Assembly (NCBI GenBank): GCA_027605045.1 | Contig: JAQFWX010000004.1 | Coordinates: 558,001 to 622,000, forward strand | DNA: 64,000 nt | Reading direction: 5' to 3' | Origin: Phallus indusiatus | Taxonomy: Eukaryota; Basidiomycota; Agaricomycetes; Phallales; Phallaceae | Shown here: piece after piece, positions 23,779 through 34,622 of the stretch | How the letters are laid out: each line of letters begins with the position of its first letter | How positions within the stretch are numbered: position 1 is the first letter of the stretch | Position numbers and translations under genes: made by a program | The notes under the pieces: model-generated | Databases searched by the model: none | Told to the model about the DNA's origin: nothing | The model's input: only the letters and a program-made list of their open reading frames with translations

Positions 23779-24501
23779 TTAAGATGGAGCCGTGCCTTGC
23801 ACGCAGTATGCGTCTCCGGCGATGAGATTCGTGCAATCGGCATTGATCTCGGGATTCAATGCGAAGAAAAGCGTGGAAGTGATATTGAAAATCGCCTCGA
23901 CCTCATCGCAAGTTTGACTGGGCTGAATAGTGAAGAATTCGGTGCATCCGTCTGTAATAGTACCAGGAGCGACGTTGCCAGGTGCGTTGCCAGGGAGGGG
24001 TTGATTGATAGAGTCGACGCAGTACGCTTCTCCAGCAATGAGATTCAAGCAATCCGAGTTCACCTCAGGATTTAACGCCAGGAAATTTGCGAGGGTGATA
24101 TCCTCTTCGGTTACGATGTCTTGGCACGATTGTCCTTCCGGGACGGTGAAGTATCGAACACAGCCGGAAGTGATCGTACCAGGGGAAACGTTGCTCGGAA
24201 TATTGGTCAAATTGCTCGTTTGGACACAGTACGACGAACCGTCAATGAGATTGTCACAAGCAGCGTCGATTTCGGGGTTCATCGTTTTGAACAGTATGTC
24301 ACTGATGTTGAATTGGTTCTCGATGGACGCACAAGAGCTGTTTGTCCCAACAGTGAAGAACTGCGTACACCCTTGAACGATTGTTCCGGGTGCAACTGAA
24401 GGTGGACCAAAAATCTGACGAGGCAGAACAAGAGGAGAAGCGATGACGAGCTTGCTCAATGCAACAAAAGCGAAGAGCGAGTAAGAGCTGAGACGTGCCA
24501 T
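23779..24501 (-). CDS. Secreted LysM protein, three LysM modules
   Basis: A single exon of 240 residues. The start at 24501 (MARLSSYSLFAFVALSKLVI) gives a clean signal peptide and matches the two following LysM genes. After it come three fungal-type LysM modules of about 55-60 residues, each beginning near a GTI.GC motif and ending in NLI.G..YCV. Conserved cysteines at four places per module suggest disulfides. LysM modules bind chitin or related GlcNAc polymers; secreted multi-LysM proteins shield the fungal wall or capture chitin fragments, which is the likely role here. N-glycosylation sequons occur in linkers. No catalytic domain. It lacks introns, unlike most genes of the window. Confidence 0.92.
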   Translation of the reverse strand: MARLSSYSLFAFVALSKLVIASPLVLPRQIFGPPSVAPGTIVQGCTQFFTVGTNSSCASIENQFNISDILFKTMNPEIDAACDNLIDGSSYCVQTSNLTNIPSNVSPGTITSGCVRYFTVPEGQSCQDIVTEEDITLANFLALNPEVNSDCLNLIAGEAYCVDSINQPLPGNAPGNVAPGTITDGCTEFFTIQPSQTCDEVEAIFNITSTLFFALNPEINADCTNLIAGDAYCVQGTAPS

Positions 24502-25853
24502 GGCTACTGACTGTGAGATGGGCTCGAAGTGGATGTATGCACACTTGTCACTGAAGAGAATGCGACTCAACGAAGCCTTTATATACAAAAAAAAATCTCA
24601 GGAACACGAGAATAGTATAGAAACGTTCGTTCGTCCCGTTTGGGGCTCGACACTTCGTCAACACGGACGAGCCGGGCAAGGTGACATTGACTTCAACCTT
24701 CCTGAAACACTAGTTAACGCATGGTCAATTCCCTTTTACAGATGAACCAGCGTATAGCCAGTTGGACGGCAAGGACGGCGGCAATAACGGCGACAGGTTA
24801 ATGGACTAATGCGTCTCCCGGCGCCGCAGTGCTCCCTCCCATTTTGAGACGAAGTACACGGGGTAAGCTTAACCCCTGAAATTTGTAATGGCTTGGCCAT
24901 AACATCAACAAATCAAGCGAAAGCTGAATCAAAGCCATTGGTTTTTTTCAATCGTGTCCGCAGTCAAACAGCGCTGATGGGTTTTATGGAAACTAACCAA
25001 TTGAACGACAAATGTCAAATATTTCCAAAGCTCCAGAAGTAATTTTATGAACCAATCCCAATGCTGTGTCTCCTCTTCATGCTCGTTTAATGACTGAACA
25101 TTTTTAGACGAACTTGATGCGAGGTGTTTCGCTAATCAGAAAATTCAAGTTGAACGCCGACGTGAAATCTCAGCGTTGGCCGGTTAAGCCGAGAGAGAAG
25201 AAACACAAACAAAGTTCTGCATAACCACAATCTTGATGACCAGACGTGGCGAACACATTCGCCATGACACTAACGCACCGGGCTACTAATCACCCCGAGA
25301 CGCGGTCTTCCTGTATTACCGACACGCAAAAACCCAACATGATGGTGTCTGAGATAGAACCGGATTGAAAGTTTATAAGATAAAATGAGACTAATAGGCT
25401 GGAGACTCGAGTTAAGAAATATGAAGTTCAAGAGAAAGTTTTCAGCGTTTACGATTGGTTTACGGTAAGCTTTTCTCACGCCTGATGACGTAAACACGTT
25501 ACGTATATCGTCACACCTGTTCGGCTACTTCGTCTTCGACTTGTCTTCAATCACTTTACTTCGACAAAATAGTATCCTTTGTCTTGCTAGGTCTTGCTCT
25601 TCTTTTGTGCCTTTTTTCCTCGGTTCTTTTTCCTTGCAAATCACGATGTTGTACTATGACGTCGTCTGTAGGCTCCGTTGTCCTACATTGTCCTAACGTT
25701 AACTAGAATGGCATGGCACTTTTGTCCCCACTTTCTTCCTATATATTGAGGCTTTTCATCAAGTCATACTTTTTTTTGCTTCACCCACACGTAATTTTCT
25801 GCGATACTCGACGATTTGCGTACCTTCCATATAATTTAGTAGCACTTTAAACG
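24502..25853. other. Divergent intergenic region
   Basis: About 1.35 kb between the three-LysM gene (-) and the F-box-like gene (+). It carries the promoters of both. A TATATAT element at about 25740 precedes the right gene. No other coding signal was seen. Confidence 0.5.
24578..24585 (-). promoter_or_regulatory. TATA box of the three-LysM gene
   Basis: On the minus strand this reads TATATAAAGG, about 77 bases before the ATG at 24501. This supports starting translation at 24501 rather than in the open frame that extends upstream through the TATA box. Confidence 0.6.
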
Positions 25854-27565
25854 ATGTGGTTAATTGGAAAACCCAAGGCTATCATCTCGCTACTGTGGCC
25901 GACCGACGATTTTAGACTCGAGGGCTTGAAGAATAACCAACTTGCTTATACCTTACTCCCTTCCATACTAGACGATCAAATCCTTTACACCATAGTTCAA
26001 CGAGATCCTCCGACGTCATTTGTTTATTTGGCTCGCGTTCATGAAGCGATTGCGGATGATCAGCAACAAGTTATCTTTGCCCTGTGTGCTGTTCTTCCGT
26101 ACGCCGTTCGTGATGTCGCATTGTTAACACATAGGACGGGATTTGCTTCCTTCACATACGACGAACGGTGCGTATATACTTAGTAAACTTGTTTTCCAAT
26201 GTTTTCTGAGAATAATACGGCTAGAAAATTTGTTGTCACTTTAAGAGTCCATGATTGGGACGGCTCGATTGCGAATGAAACATCTACTTTCGCAGAGGCG
26301 GCTCATGGTCGCCTCATAGTTCAAGAAGACGCTCTTGGAGTCTGCATCAGCCCTCAAAAAGAACCCGGTGACGAGTTCGCGCCCAGAGATAATATTTTTG
26401 TTTGGAACTGGAAAGTTGGATCGTTTTACTGCATTATGGCGCCCTATCAGCCTAACCTCCAGGTAAACATGGTGTTTTGTCGGTTATTCTACTCGTAACT
26501 CATAATCATCCTAGTATATGGGCATCTTTGGGTTTCTAGATCAACATTACACAGCAGTCGGCGGTGTCTTCTCACCTGCACAAACACCGAGCATTTCTGA
26601 TGAGTTAACACCGACATCTTCCTACGAGGGATTGGAAAGTGAAACTGTCGCCGAGAGAGCTCTTAGTATTGATTCAGTTGAAGTAAGTTGTTTCTCTTGC
26701 TCGTGTTCACAGATGTTAATGACCCTATCAGTCTTTGCCTGAAACCATTGACACGGCGTCGGTGTATTATAATGATGACGAAGACTATGGAAGTTGCGTA
26801 TCCTTGTTGAGGAAAACTCCTTCTCCAGATATGACGGAAGTATGTTGTCTTTCTTCTCGCTTTTATCGATGATTCAAGTAATTAACTCTACAAGCCCGGG
26901 CCTGATGATCTAATCGACTCTTATGTGGCCAGGCCCCACGAAACCATCAACACTGCCAAAACAAAGACAAAGACAACCAAAAAATGTTGAATCCCTACCC
27001 TACACCTTCAGCACTGTCTAAGGGAATATCTATTTATTTCGAGATCGACAATCAAGATGATTCGTTACGCGACTTTGTGTTTGACACTTCCAATCGATTG
27101 GTCTTCTTGCTTTGCGATTTTAACTCAGAGTATTGCAGCGATTCCGACACGACAAACGAATCGCAAGAATCGCTGAACGAACAATCAGAAGAGGGCGATG
27201 AAATTCTTCAAGTTACCATCATTCAAACCAATTATTTTACCGAGTTCTATCCCGACGAGCATAATGTAGACGTTATAAAACTATACAATGCTCCGAGGTC
27301 ATTGAGTTATATGGAGGACTTCTATAAAAGATCGGAGCATCGCAAAAAGGAAAAACCAGTTAAACGGGCATCTTTGGTGCTTGACGAAGGGCTCACAAAC
27401 GAGAGGACACACCACTCCCGGCTTGTTTTTACGCGAAGCCTGGCTGCGCGTTCAAGTAAGGACTACTGGACCTTGGACTGCCAGAAACTTGCCTTATCAA
27501 CCAGTGGTATCATTAATGTGCCTGATCCCGGCGAGGAAGGACATATATTTGTTTTCAAATATTGA
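25854..27565 (+). CDS. Unrecognised protein, paralogue of the 48.8 kb gene (F-box-protein-like, no F-box seen)
   Basis: Exons 25854-26167, 26225-26462, 26515-26682, 26732-26839 and 26933-27565 total 1461 bases, 486 residues. It aligns throughout with the gene at 48811-50547: SILDDQILYTIV, PPTSF.YLARV.EAIA, LRVHDWDGSI, and a shared C-terminus ending in EGHIFVF. Repeating beta-rich blocks suggest a propeller-like fold, and the style recalls C-terminal halves of mushroom F-box proteins, but no F-box is visible at the N-terminus. One difficulty: the paralogue suggests the last exon should start near 26895, yet from there the frame meets a stop at 26986, after an A6 run. A longer intron to 26932 restores the frame. 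No signal peptide. Role unknown. Confidence 0.65.
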
Positions 27566-27760
27566 GACGCCTAATCAGTCTAAAGGATTATGTGTTCTGA
27601 TTTGTCCGTTGCTGTATCGATTTGATCAATTATTTCTTGATTTACAATGTGAAACTACCTAAGTGCAGCTTCAAGCTGTATTTTCTTTGTAAACTACTTC
27701 CGTTACATCTCTAATACATAATTAGATAATCATTTTTTTGTTCTAAACTTCAACCCTACT

Positions 27761-28690
27761 TCAAGACGGGGGTGTGCCTTGCACACAATATGCTTCCCCA
27801 GCAACGAGATTCGTGCAGTCAACATTTAACTGGGGATTCAAGGAGAGGAAAAGTGTGGGCGAGATATCGAACATCACTTCAATTTCGGCGCAAACTTGTC
27901 CAGGTTCTACGGTGAAGAATTCCGTACATCCCATTGTGATGGTTCCTGGAGCAACGTTGTTGGGTGCGTTCGTGACGAGGGTGGTATTGATAGTGGCCAC
28001 GCAGTAAGCTTGTCCAGTCACCAGGTCCAAACACTCCGAATCTACTTGCGGATTTAACGCAAGAAAATTTGCGAGGGTGATATCTTCTTCTGCTTCGACG
28101 TCCGTGCATGATTGTGATTCCGCGATAGTGAGGTATCGTACGCAATCGGAAGTGATTGTACCGGGGGAAACATTGCTTGGGATAGTTGTCAGATTGCTCG
28201 TTTCAACGCAGTACGCAAATCCTTGAATGAGATTGTCACATGCAGCGTCGATTTCGGGATTCATAATTTTGAAAAGGATATCGCTGATATTGAACTGCGT
28301 CTCGATAAACGAACAAGAGTCGTTTGTTCCGATGGTGAAAAACTTGGTACATCCTTGAACGATCGTTCCGGGTGCAATCGGTGGGGTATTAATTACCGTC
28401 GGTGCGCTGGCAACACAATACGATTGTCCAGCTATGAGATTGGTACACCCAGCGTTGATCTCCGGATTCAATGAACGGAAGAGAGTGTCAGTGATATTGA
28501 ACTCTACTTCAATTGTGATACACGTGTCACCTGGCGCGGAAGCATGGAATGCGCTACATCCTGCGGTGTCAGTTCCGTTCGCGACATTACCAGGAATTGT
28601 AACATTCTGACGACGCAGAAGGAAAGGAGAAGCAATAACTAGCTTGCTCAATGCAAAAACGAGGGTTGAGTAAGAGCCTAAACATACCAT
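27761..28690 (-). CDS. Secreted LysM protein, four LysM modules
   Basis: A single exon of 309 residues. The start at 28690 was chosen over an in-frame ATG 30 bases upstream because it aligns with the signal peptides of the neighbouring LysM genes. Four LysM modules follow, each about 60 residues, with the motif pattern C.FFT....CA.IE..F.IS..LF..LNP...C.NL..G.AYCV. Modules 2-4 correspond closely to modules 1-3 of the gene at 23779-24501, so one gene arose from the other by gain or loss of the first module. Likely binds chitin outside the cell. It lies tail-to-tail with the F-box-like gene, about 195 bases between stops. Confidence 0.92.
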   Translation of the reverse strand: MVCLGSYSTLVFALSKLVIASPFLLRRQNVTIPGNVANGTDTAGCSAFHASAPGDTCITIEVEFNITDTLFRSLNPEINAGCTNLIAGQSYCVASAPTVINTPPIAPGTIVQGCTKFFTIGTNDSCSFIETQFNISDILFKIMNPEIDAACDNLIQGFAYCVETSNLTTIPSNVSPGTITSDCVRYLTIAESQSCTDVEAEEDITLANFLALNPQVDSECLDLVTGQAYCVATINTTLVTNAPNNVAPGTITMGCTEFFTVEPGQVCAEIEVMFDISPTLFLSLNPQLNVDCTNLVAGEAYCVQGTPPS

Positions 28691-29618
28691 GCCTGAGATC
28701 GAAGGTGAGTATATGCACACTAAAGACAGGATTGACGTCTTTATACATCATATTAGTTCTTAAATTACGGCAATCTCACGGTTAAAATGAGACAAACCTA
28801 TCTTCTTTGGGAAATTTTTGCTCAGTATTGCACGGTAAACCGCTCCTTCTCACGCACTGAAGTATGCCAGCATTCAACTGAGGCATAACGGTGACATCGC
28901 GACAGATACTTGATGTCGGTAAGCTTGCTACATTATAGCCCATTTTGATTTTGAATTCCATTAAAATAAGATCCTTATTGAATTTGAAAAGAAAATTCAT
29001 CAACGACAAGACAGAGATTTTTTCATTTTGCATTTTCAATGATTGGCACCTTAACTTTTTTTCTCAATCAGCACCCGCGCTTAAGCCCCTTTGGCACCAA
29101 ATGAGACCCTAGCCTTAAACCTTAGACCAGTAAACCAATCACCTGCAGTCAGAATGATTTAGAATCATAAAAAGAAGGCAGATATAAATTCTTCAAACGA
29201 GATGATCTAGGAAATGCGATGCTGTGACTTGCTGGTCATAACTCAATTGACTTCCTACCTCGACGTTCATGTTCTTGAACAATTACATTTGTTAGATCGC
29301 CCTGTAATACGTACCGGGGAAAGTAAATGGCCTTAACACTGAAATTCAAGCGTTTAACCGCTGGATTTTGAGAAAGGAAATATTGGGATAATACGGAGCA
29401 GCATCAAACTTTGACATTCGTTTGTGTGAAACAACCTTTATTGTCCGTCGAATTTTCCTATCTCAGACAACTATACAAAATTAGAAAAAAAACGCAAAAG
29501 AAAAGTGACTAATAATCTCATTTAAGACGTTAAGGTATTCATCATCGATTCGGGAACATAGGCATGGACTAAAAAAGTGTCCGATTCTGACGATGGCAAA
29601 CCCCAAACCCCTCTACTT
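28691..29618. other. Intergenic region between LysM genes
   Basis: About 930 bases, AT-rich, comprising the promoter of the four-LysM gene and the 3' flank of the six-LysM gene. No gene seen. Confidence 0.5.
28740..28745 (-). promoter_or_regulatory. Probable TATA box of the four-LysM gene
   Basis: Minus strand GTATAAAG, about 50 bases before the ATG at 28690, mirroring the layout of the neighbouring LysM genes. Confidence 0.45.
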
Positions 29619-31442
29619 TCAAGATGGTGCAGTGCCTTGCACACAATATGCATTCCCAGCAAAGAGATTCGTGCAGCCAGAATTAATCTCGGGATTCAAC
29701 GCAATGAAGAGTGAAGAGGAGATACCGAATAATGCTTCAACGTCGTCGCAATCTTGTCCGGACTGAACGGTGAAGAACTGTGTACATCCACCTGTAATTG
29801 TTCCCGAAGCGACATTGGCAGGCGCGGAAGGGATGGCACTAGAGTCAACGCAATATGCCTCTCCCGCTATAAGATTAGTGCAGTCGGAGTCGATTTCTGG
29901 ATTCAATGAATGAAAGAGAGCGTCGGTGATGCCAAAATCTGCTTCGACTGAATCGCACGTTTCGCCTGGAACGACGACATGGAACGAGCCGCAATCTGTG
30001 GTGGTTCCGGATGCAACTGGGGCAGCTGGGGAAACTGGGGTACTAGTTGGACTTGCCGACGGACTTGTCGATGCGCTGGGGGCCTGAACGCAATACGCCT
30101 CCCCCGCTATGAGATTGGTGCATTCGGAGTTGATTCCCTGGTTCAACGAATGGAAGAGGGCGTCAGAGATACCGAACTCTGCTTCGACTGAATCGCAGGT
30201 CTCGCCTGACACGGCAGTATGGAACGCTCCACAGTTGGTTGTGGTTCCGGATGCAATATTAGCTGGGGGCGCTGTAGCAGTCGGCGTCGATGAGGAACCT
30301 GTCGGGGTACCACTGGCAGTACTATTAATACTGACCGCCTCAACACAATAGGCCTCCCCCGCTATAAGGTTAGTGCATTCGGAGTTGATTCCCTGGTTCA
30401 ACGAATGGAATAGGGCATCAGAGATATTGAACTCTGCTTCGACTGAATCGCAGGTCTCGCCTGACACCGCGGTATGGAATGATGCACAGTCTGTAGTAGT
30501 TCCGGATGCAATATTAGCTGGTGGAGCAGTAGCTGATGGCGATGAGGTAGTGGTTACTGGTGGGGTGGTGCTGGTACTACTTGTCGTTGGGGTGGCCGTA
30601 CTATTTGCTGACGGGGTAGCCGCACTACTTGTTGATGAGGTGGTTGTATTTTTTGCTGGTGTGGTCGATGTGCTACTTGGGGGTGAAGTAACTGTACCAT
30701 TTGTCGGTGTGGTCGATATGCTACTTGGTAATGAAGTAACTGTACCATTTGCCGGTGTGGTCGATGTGCCACTTGGTGATGAAATAACTGTACCATTTGC
30801 CGGTGTGATCGGTGTGCTACTTGGTAATGAAGTAACTGTACCATTTGCTGGTGTGGTCGATGTGCTACTTGGTGGTGAAGTAACTGTACCATTTGCCGGT
30901 GAGGTAGCCGTACTACTTGGTGATAAGGTGGCGGTGCTACTTGCCGGTGCACTGGCAGCCTCAACACAATAAGCTTCTCCCGCAAAAATATTGGTGCATT
31001 CGGAGTTGATTCCCTGGTTCAACGAACGGAAAAGGGCGTCGGAGATGCCAAACTCTTCTTCGATTGAATCGCACGTCTCGCCTGACACGGCAGTATGGAA
31101 TGAACTACAGTTGGCGACGGTTCCGGATGCCACTGGGGCTTGTGGGGAAACAGCACTGGCAGGCTGAACGCAATACGCCTCCCCCGTTATGAGGTTGGTG
31201 CATCCGGTGTTGACTTCGGGGTTCAACAAATGGAAGAGAGCATCAGTGATACTAAACTCTGCTTCGACTGAATCACACGTCTCGCCTGACGAGACGGTGT
31301 GGAACAAGCTGCATGCTGCGGTGGTGCCGACCGCAACATTCCCGGGGAGTGCAGCGATTCCCCTGGGAAGAACATAAGGAGAAGCGATGACGAACTTGCT
31401 CAGTGCAAAAGCGAAGAGGGAGTAAGAGCCCAGACGAGCCAT
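29619..31442 (-). CDS. Secreted LysM protein, six LysM modules and a Ser/Thr/Pro linker
   Basis: A single exon of 607 residues; the start at 31442 (MARLGSYSLFAFALSKFVI) matches its two neighbours. Layout: signal peptide, LysM modules 1 and 2, a roughly 150-residue Ser/Thr/Pro-rich linker with at least five near-identical 16-residue repeats (NGTVTS..SST.TTPA), then modules 3-6. Each linker repeat holds an N-glycosylation sequon, and the stretch should be heavily O-glycosylated and extended. Modules 2, 3 and 4 are almost identical to each other (FHTAVSGETCDS, LNQGINSECTN), which indicates recent duplication or gene conversion. The last module resembles the last module of the other two genes. 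Likely chitin binding; the mucin-like linker could hold two LysM clusters apart. Confidence 0.92.
   Translation of the reverse strand: MARLGSYSLFAFALSKFVIASPYVLPRGIAALPGNVAVGTTAACSLFHTVSSGETCDSVEAEFSITDALFHLLNPEVNTGCTNLITGEAYCVQPASAVSPQAPVASGTVANCSSFHTAVSGETCDSIEEEFGISDALFRSLNQGINSECTNIFAGEAYCVEAASAPASSTATLSPSSTATSPANGTVTSPPSSTSTTPANGTVTSLPSSTPITPANGTVISSPSGTSTTPANGTVTSLPSSISTTPTNGTVTSPPSSTSTTPAKNTTTSSTSSAATPSANSTATPTTSSTSTTPPVTTTSSPSATAPPANIASGTTTDCASFHTAVSGETCDSVEAEFNISDALFHSLNQGINSECTNLIAGEAYCVEAVSINSTASGTPTGSSSTPTATAPPANIASGTTTNCGAFHTAVSGETCDSVEAEFGISDALFHSLNQGINSECTNLIAGEAYCVQAPSASTSPSASPTSTPVSPAAPVASGTTTDCGSFHVVVPGETCDSVEADFGITDALFHSLNPEIDSDCTNLIAGEAYCVDSSAIPSAPANVASGTITGGCTQFFTVQSGQDCDDVEALFGISSSLFIALNPEINSGCTNLFAGNAYCVQGTAPS
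30661..30905 (-). repeat. 48-base coding minisatellite in the LysM linker
   Basis: Five to six copies of a 48-base unit, each encoding 16 residues, all in frame. Copies differ by only a few bases. The array can change length without breaking the frame. Confidence 0.85.
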
Positions 31443-31507
31443 GAGCAAAATGGAGGAAGGGGGTGGGTGTATGCACACTTGAGAGCATACATGACATGAC
31501 TTGAGCC

Positions 31508-31514
31508 CTTATAC
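31508..31514 (-). promoter_or_regulatory. Probable TATA box of the six-LysM gene
   Basis: Minus strand GTATAAGG, about 68 bases before the ATG at 31442. Confidence 0.4.
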
Positions 31515-32849
31515 ACAGAAAAACTGCGGTAATCGCATCAGGAACACTCTGAAAAGTGTCCTTAATCATCCCCCACAATTATTAATATTGGATACTACTG
31601 GATAATGAGGGACTTCCAGTGGCACAACAAACCCGGTAAGTTTTCAGTTTCAATATGCCGTCCTTCTTTCGGAAAAATTCATCTAAAGACACATGGTAAA
31701 TTTCTTTTCCCAGGCCAACCGAGGGGCGTCAACAATGAACTGAGGTATAAGGGTGACAAGTCGAGGAGTTCCGTTGAACCTGCTCCCACCGCATAAACCG
31801 AATCACAAGGTAGTTTATTCTAGTTTCTGATCCTCATCCCGAGCAAGACCACATCCTTTATAATAATGACCAGTCTAAGTAAAGCATCAACATTCTTAGA
31901 AACAGTTCCGAAACTTACAATGACATCGTTAACATGGTCTTTTTCAAGTTCCTGCGCTAATGAACTACGGTGAACTTAAAAAAACCTGCAAAGCCTGTAA
32001 ACCAATCAGCAAATCAGCAATATCTCCGCGAAATTCTTCAGGAACTCTTCAGAAAATCAGATGAGATAAACTTGCTAGTCAGATGCTTCTGTTGTGCCTC
32101 AATATCGAGAAAAACGTTCCTGGACGAGCGTTAGTATGGGATCGACCTTATGCAAATTTAGCCTGTGAAACTGAAAAATGAAAACGGCGTAATCAAATAG
32201 AAGACGCTACACCCAATTGTGACAAATCTCACATTTTTCAAACACGTTCATCTTAAAAATAAAAGGCACGCCTGATTAATATTCTCTTTGGAATTTCACC
32301 AATTTCACCAGCACGCAAAGATAAAAGGATGAAAAACCTCGAAACAAATTCGGACTCAAATATATAAGGAAAACAGCAAGAATGCATGAACCAAGAAACA
32401 CAGAAACGACCATTAAAATGTGCAAAGGTCGTTGAGTATGAGAAAATGCTAAATCTACTTTCTTGCCAAAACAAAGAAAATGGAAATCCTCCATCTAATT
32501 GGAACCAAAAGAGGAGAACGGAAAGCTGATTTTGCATACCACTCCGTAGGAACCGTGGAGCAGAAGGGGTTGTTGGATGTTAGGGTATCTATTGCCATCA
32601 AGTCGTTAGTGTTCACTACCGAAAATAAAGTGAGTTTTCCTATAAAAACATCGATGATTAAAGAAACTTACTGAGACATGACTCCAATGAGCGACCCGAG
32701 AGTGGGAACGAGGCGGATAGACACGGGGTATGTATTTCAACGAGACCAGGGAAAGGGGTTGACCATACATAGCTATTGACGTCGACGGCCAACAATGAAG
32801 CGTTTCACCCGGCATCGCGCGAAATACATTTCGTCGGATGCGATGCGAG

Positions 32850-32908
32850 GGTCGTAAAAGGTCGTAACGGGGTCGTGAAAGGTCGTACCGGGGTCGTACG
32901 GGTCGTGA
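32850..32908. repeat. Short tandem array of GGTCGT-led units
   Basis: Six head-to-tail units of about 8-11 bases, each starting GGTCGT (GGTCGTAAAA, GGTCGTAACG, GGTCGTGAAA, GGTCGTACCG and so on). It lies about 500 bases past the stop of the minus-strand gene at 33413. Confidence 0.8.
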
Positions 32909-33412
32909 ACAAAAAGAGGGAAACAGGAGAGATTGAATATGCAAACAAAAACAAAGGATAAGTACAAGAGAAAAATAGAAAAAGAAAAAAATAAACATCA
33001 AAAAAGGTGAGACGATTTTTTTGATGTTTTTCCCCAGCGGATTACGAAAAGGGACGGTCCAATGGGTGGACAGTTTCTTCTGGCTGTGATCGCACGAGAA
33101 CACGTGCGATGTCGTCCCCTCATGCGCAAAAAGCCGGAAGAGGGGTGGGACTAAGAATCGAGCCAACGACTCTTTTCGAAGATGATTTTGAAAAAGCTTT
33201 CTTTTTTCTTTTTTTCTCTTTACTCTTTTTTTTTGGTGCGCGAGGATATAACAGTAACGGAGTCTGAATTGAGACCAGGGTGATAAGGCCAAGAAATGGA
33301 AATTCAGTCGTTGCCGAAGGAAATCAAGAAATGTGAGAGCATATGGGAGAAAAGGGCATATAAGATAGAGAGAAAGAGCAGGCAGTTCTTCTATGATCGT
33401 TGATATATCCAC

Positions 33413-34622
33413 TTATAAAGTCCCGAGCGCTTCACTGAACATGTCGTCACTAAAGGGACCAGGCAGCTTTGAATGCTTCGTTTTAGCCGTCACTGCAACA
33501 TTGGATGCTTCGGGTAGCGATATCGCTCTTACGCGTGACGATTGAGGCAGTGCCGGCGTGTATACCCCGACGTCACTGGCGTCGTGTTGTGGAACGGGTA
33601 TGGAGACCAAAAAACCGGGTAACTGAGAAGATGATGAACACATCGGCATCGATTCCGAGGGTAAGGCTGATGAGGAGGAAGGGAACAGCGTTGCGAGCGC
33701 GGCGTTCACAATCGCATTCGGCGTCGAGCCAGAAACTACCCCTATATCATTGAATTCACCAGTGTTCATATCGTCGTGCTCATCGTCCACCAATGCTAGC
33801 GACGCAGATGGGAATATTGACGCGCCTACCAGCGAGCCGTTGAACTTGAGCGCGCTGGAAGGAAACGGCATAGCACCTCGAGGTATTCTATGTTGCACTT
33901 CAAGTTCTGAATCGGATGAAGATGATGAAGAGGTACGCGAGTGGGCGGAGAAGGAATGTGCCAGGGTGAAATCGTCTTGTGCGTGCGCATGCGAACGTGC
34001 GCGAGTCAAGGGCGGGATGGAAGGTAGATATACGGGCATATCTTCATCCGCAGCGTTATCAGAGACATCTTCCATTTCCAAGCCAGGGGTATCCTCATCG
34101 TCAGCATCCTCTTCGATATCAAGGTCAAAATCTGCGTTTGGGTCACGTTGCCCTATAGTAGTGATGATGGGGATAAACAAATGATAGAAAAGAGAAAGAA
34201 AGAATGCATTTGGGATACATACCTTCAACGACTCTCCACCACTCAATCTCAGCGAGCACTTGTCTGGACGAGGCTGAACCCTCTGACGCGACACGGCGCG
34301 TCCGGGGGCGTGTCGATGTCGACGTATATGTATCTGTCAACAATGACCCGGAACTAGGACCTCTTCTCATCCTTCTTCTCCTTCCACTATCGTCGTCATC
34401 GCTTAGACCCAAGGCTCCCGATACTCTATGCCGTCTCCTCCGAGAGGAGGAGGAAGGGGCGCCCGCGGTAGAGGATGTCATACCGAGGGAGTTGTTAAAA
34501 AGAGTGTCGTATGTGTAAAGATAGGCGTAGGGGTAAGGGTATGCTCCTGACATTGACATCGATCTATGAGGTGTTGGACGCATGGCGGACGACGAGGCAC
34601 TGCGGCGCACGGCGAGGGGCAT
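33413..34622 (-). CDS. Low-complexity protein of unknown function
   Basis: Two exons (34622-34223 and 34152-33413) total 1140 bases, 379 residues. The N-terminal half is Ser/Arg-rich with a Tyr-rich patch (YPYPYAYLYTY) and basic runs RRRRHR and RRRRMRR that could act as nuclear localisation signals. A short ordered-looking block, QVLAEIEWWRVVEGQ, spans the intron. The C-terminal half is acidic, then Ser/Pro-rich. No known domain, signal peptide or membrane segment. It looks like a disordered nuclear or signalling protein, but the function is unknown. The intron joins codons cleanly (G|GG). Confidence 0.7.

Larger units (their letters stand above)
31443..33412. other. Intergenic region
   Basis: About 2 kb between the six-LysM gene promoter and the 3' end of the low-complexity protein gene (both genes on the minus strand). 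An open minus frame from 33412 to 32606 starts with GTG, is rich in homopolymer tracts and includes the GGTCGT array; it is probably 3' UTR rather than coding. Confidence 0.5.

Noticed and set aside
30600..30960. CRISPR-like regular array
   Set aside because: The repeats are contiguous, coding and in frame, without unique spacers, and the genome is eukaryotic.
30373..30972. Plus-strand open frame of 199 codons
   Set aside because: It is the antisense of the LysM linker minisatellite, whose 48-base period keeps the complementary frame open.
32606..33412. Long minus-strand open frame of 268 codons
   Set aside because: It begins with GTG directly after the stop of the upstream gene, is full of homopolymer-encoded runs and includes the GGTCGT array; it looks like 3' UTR.
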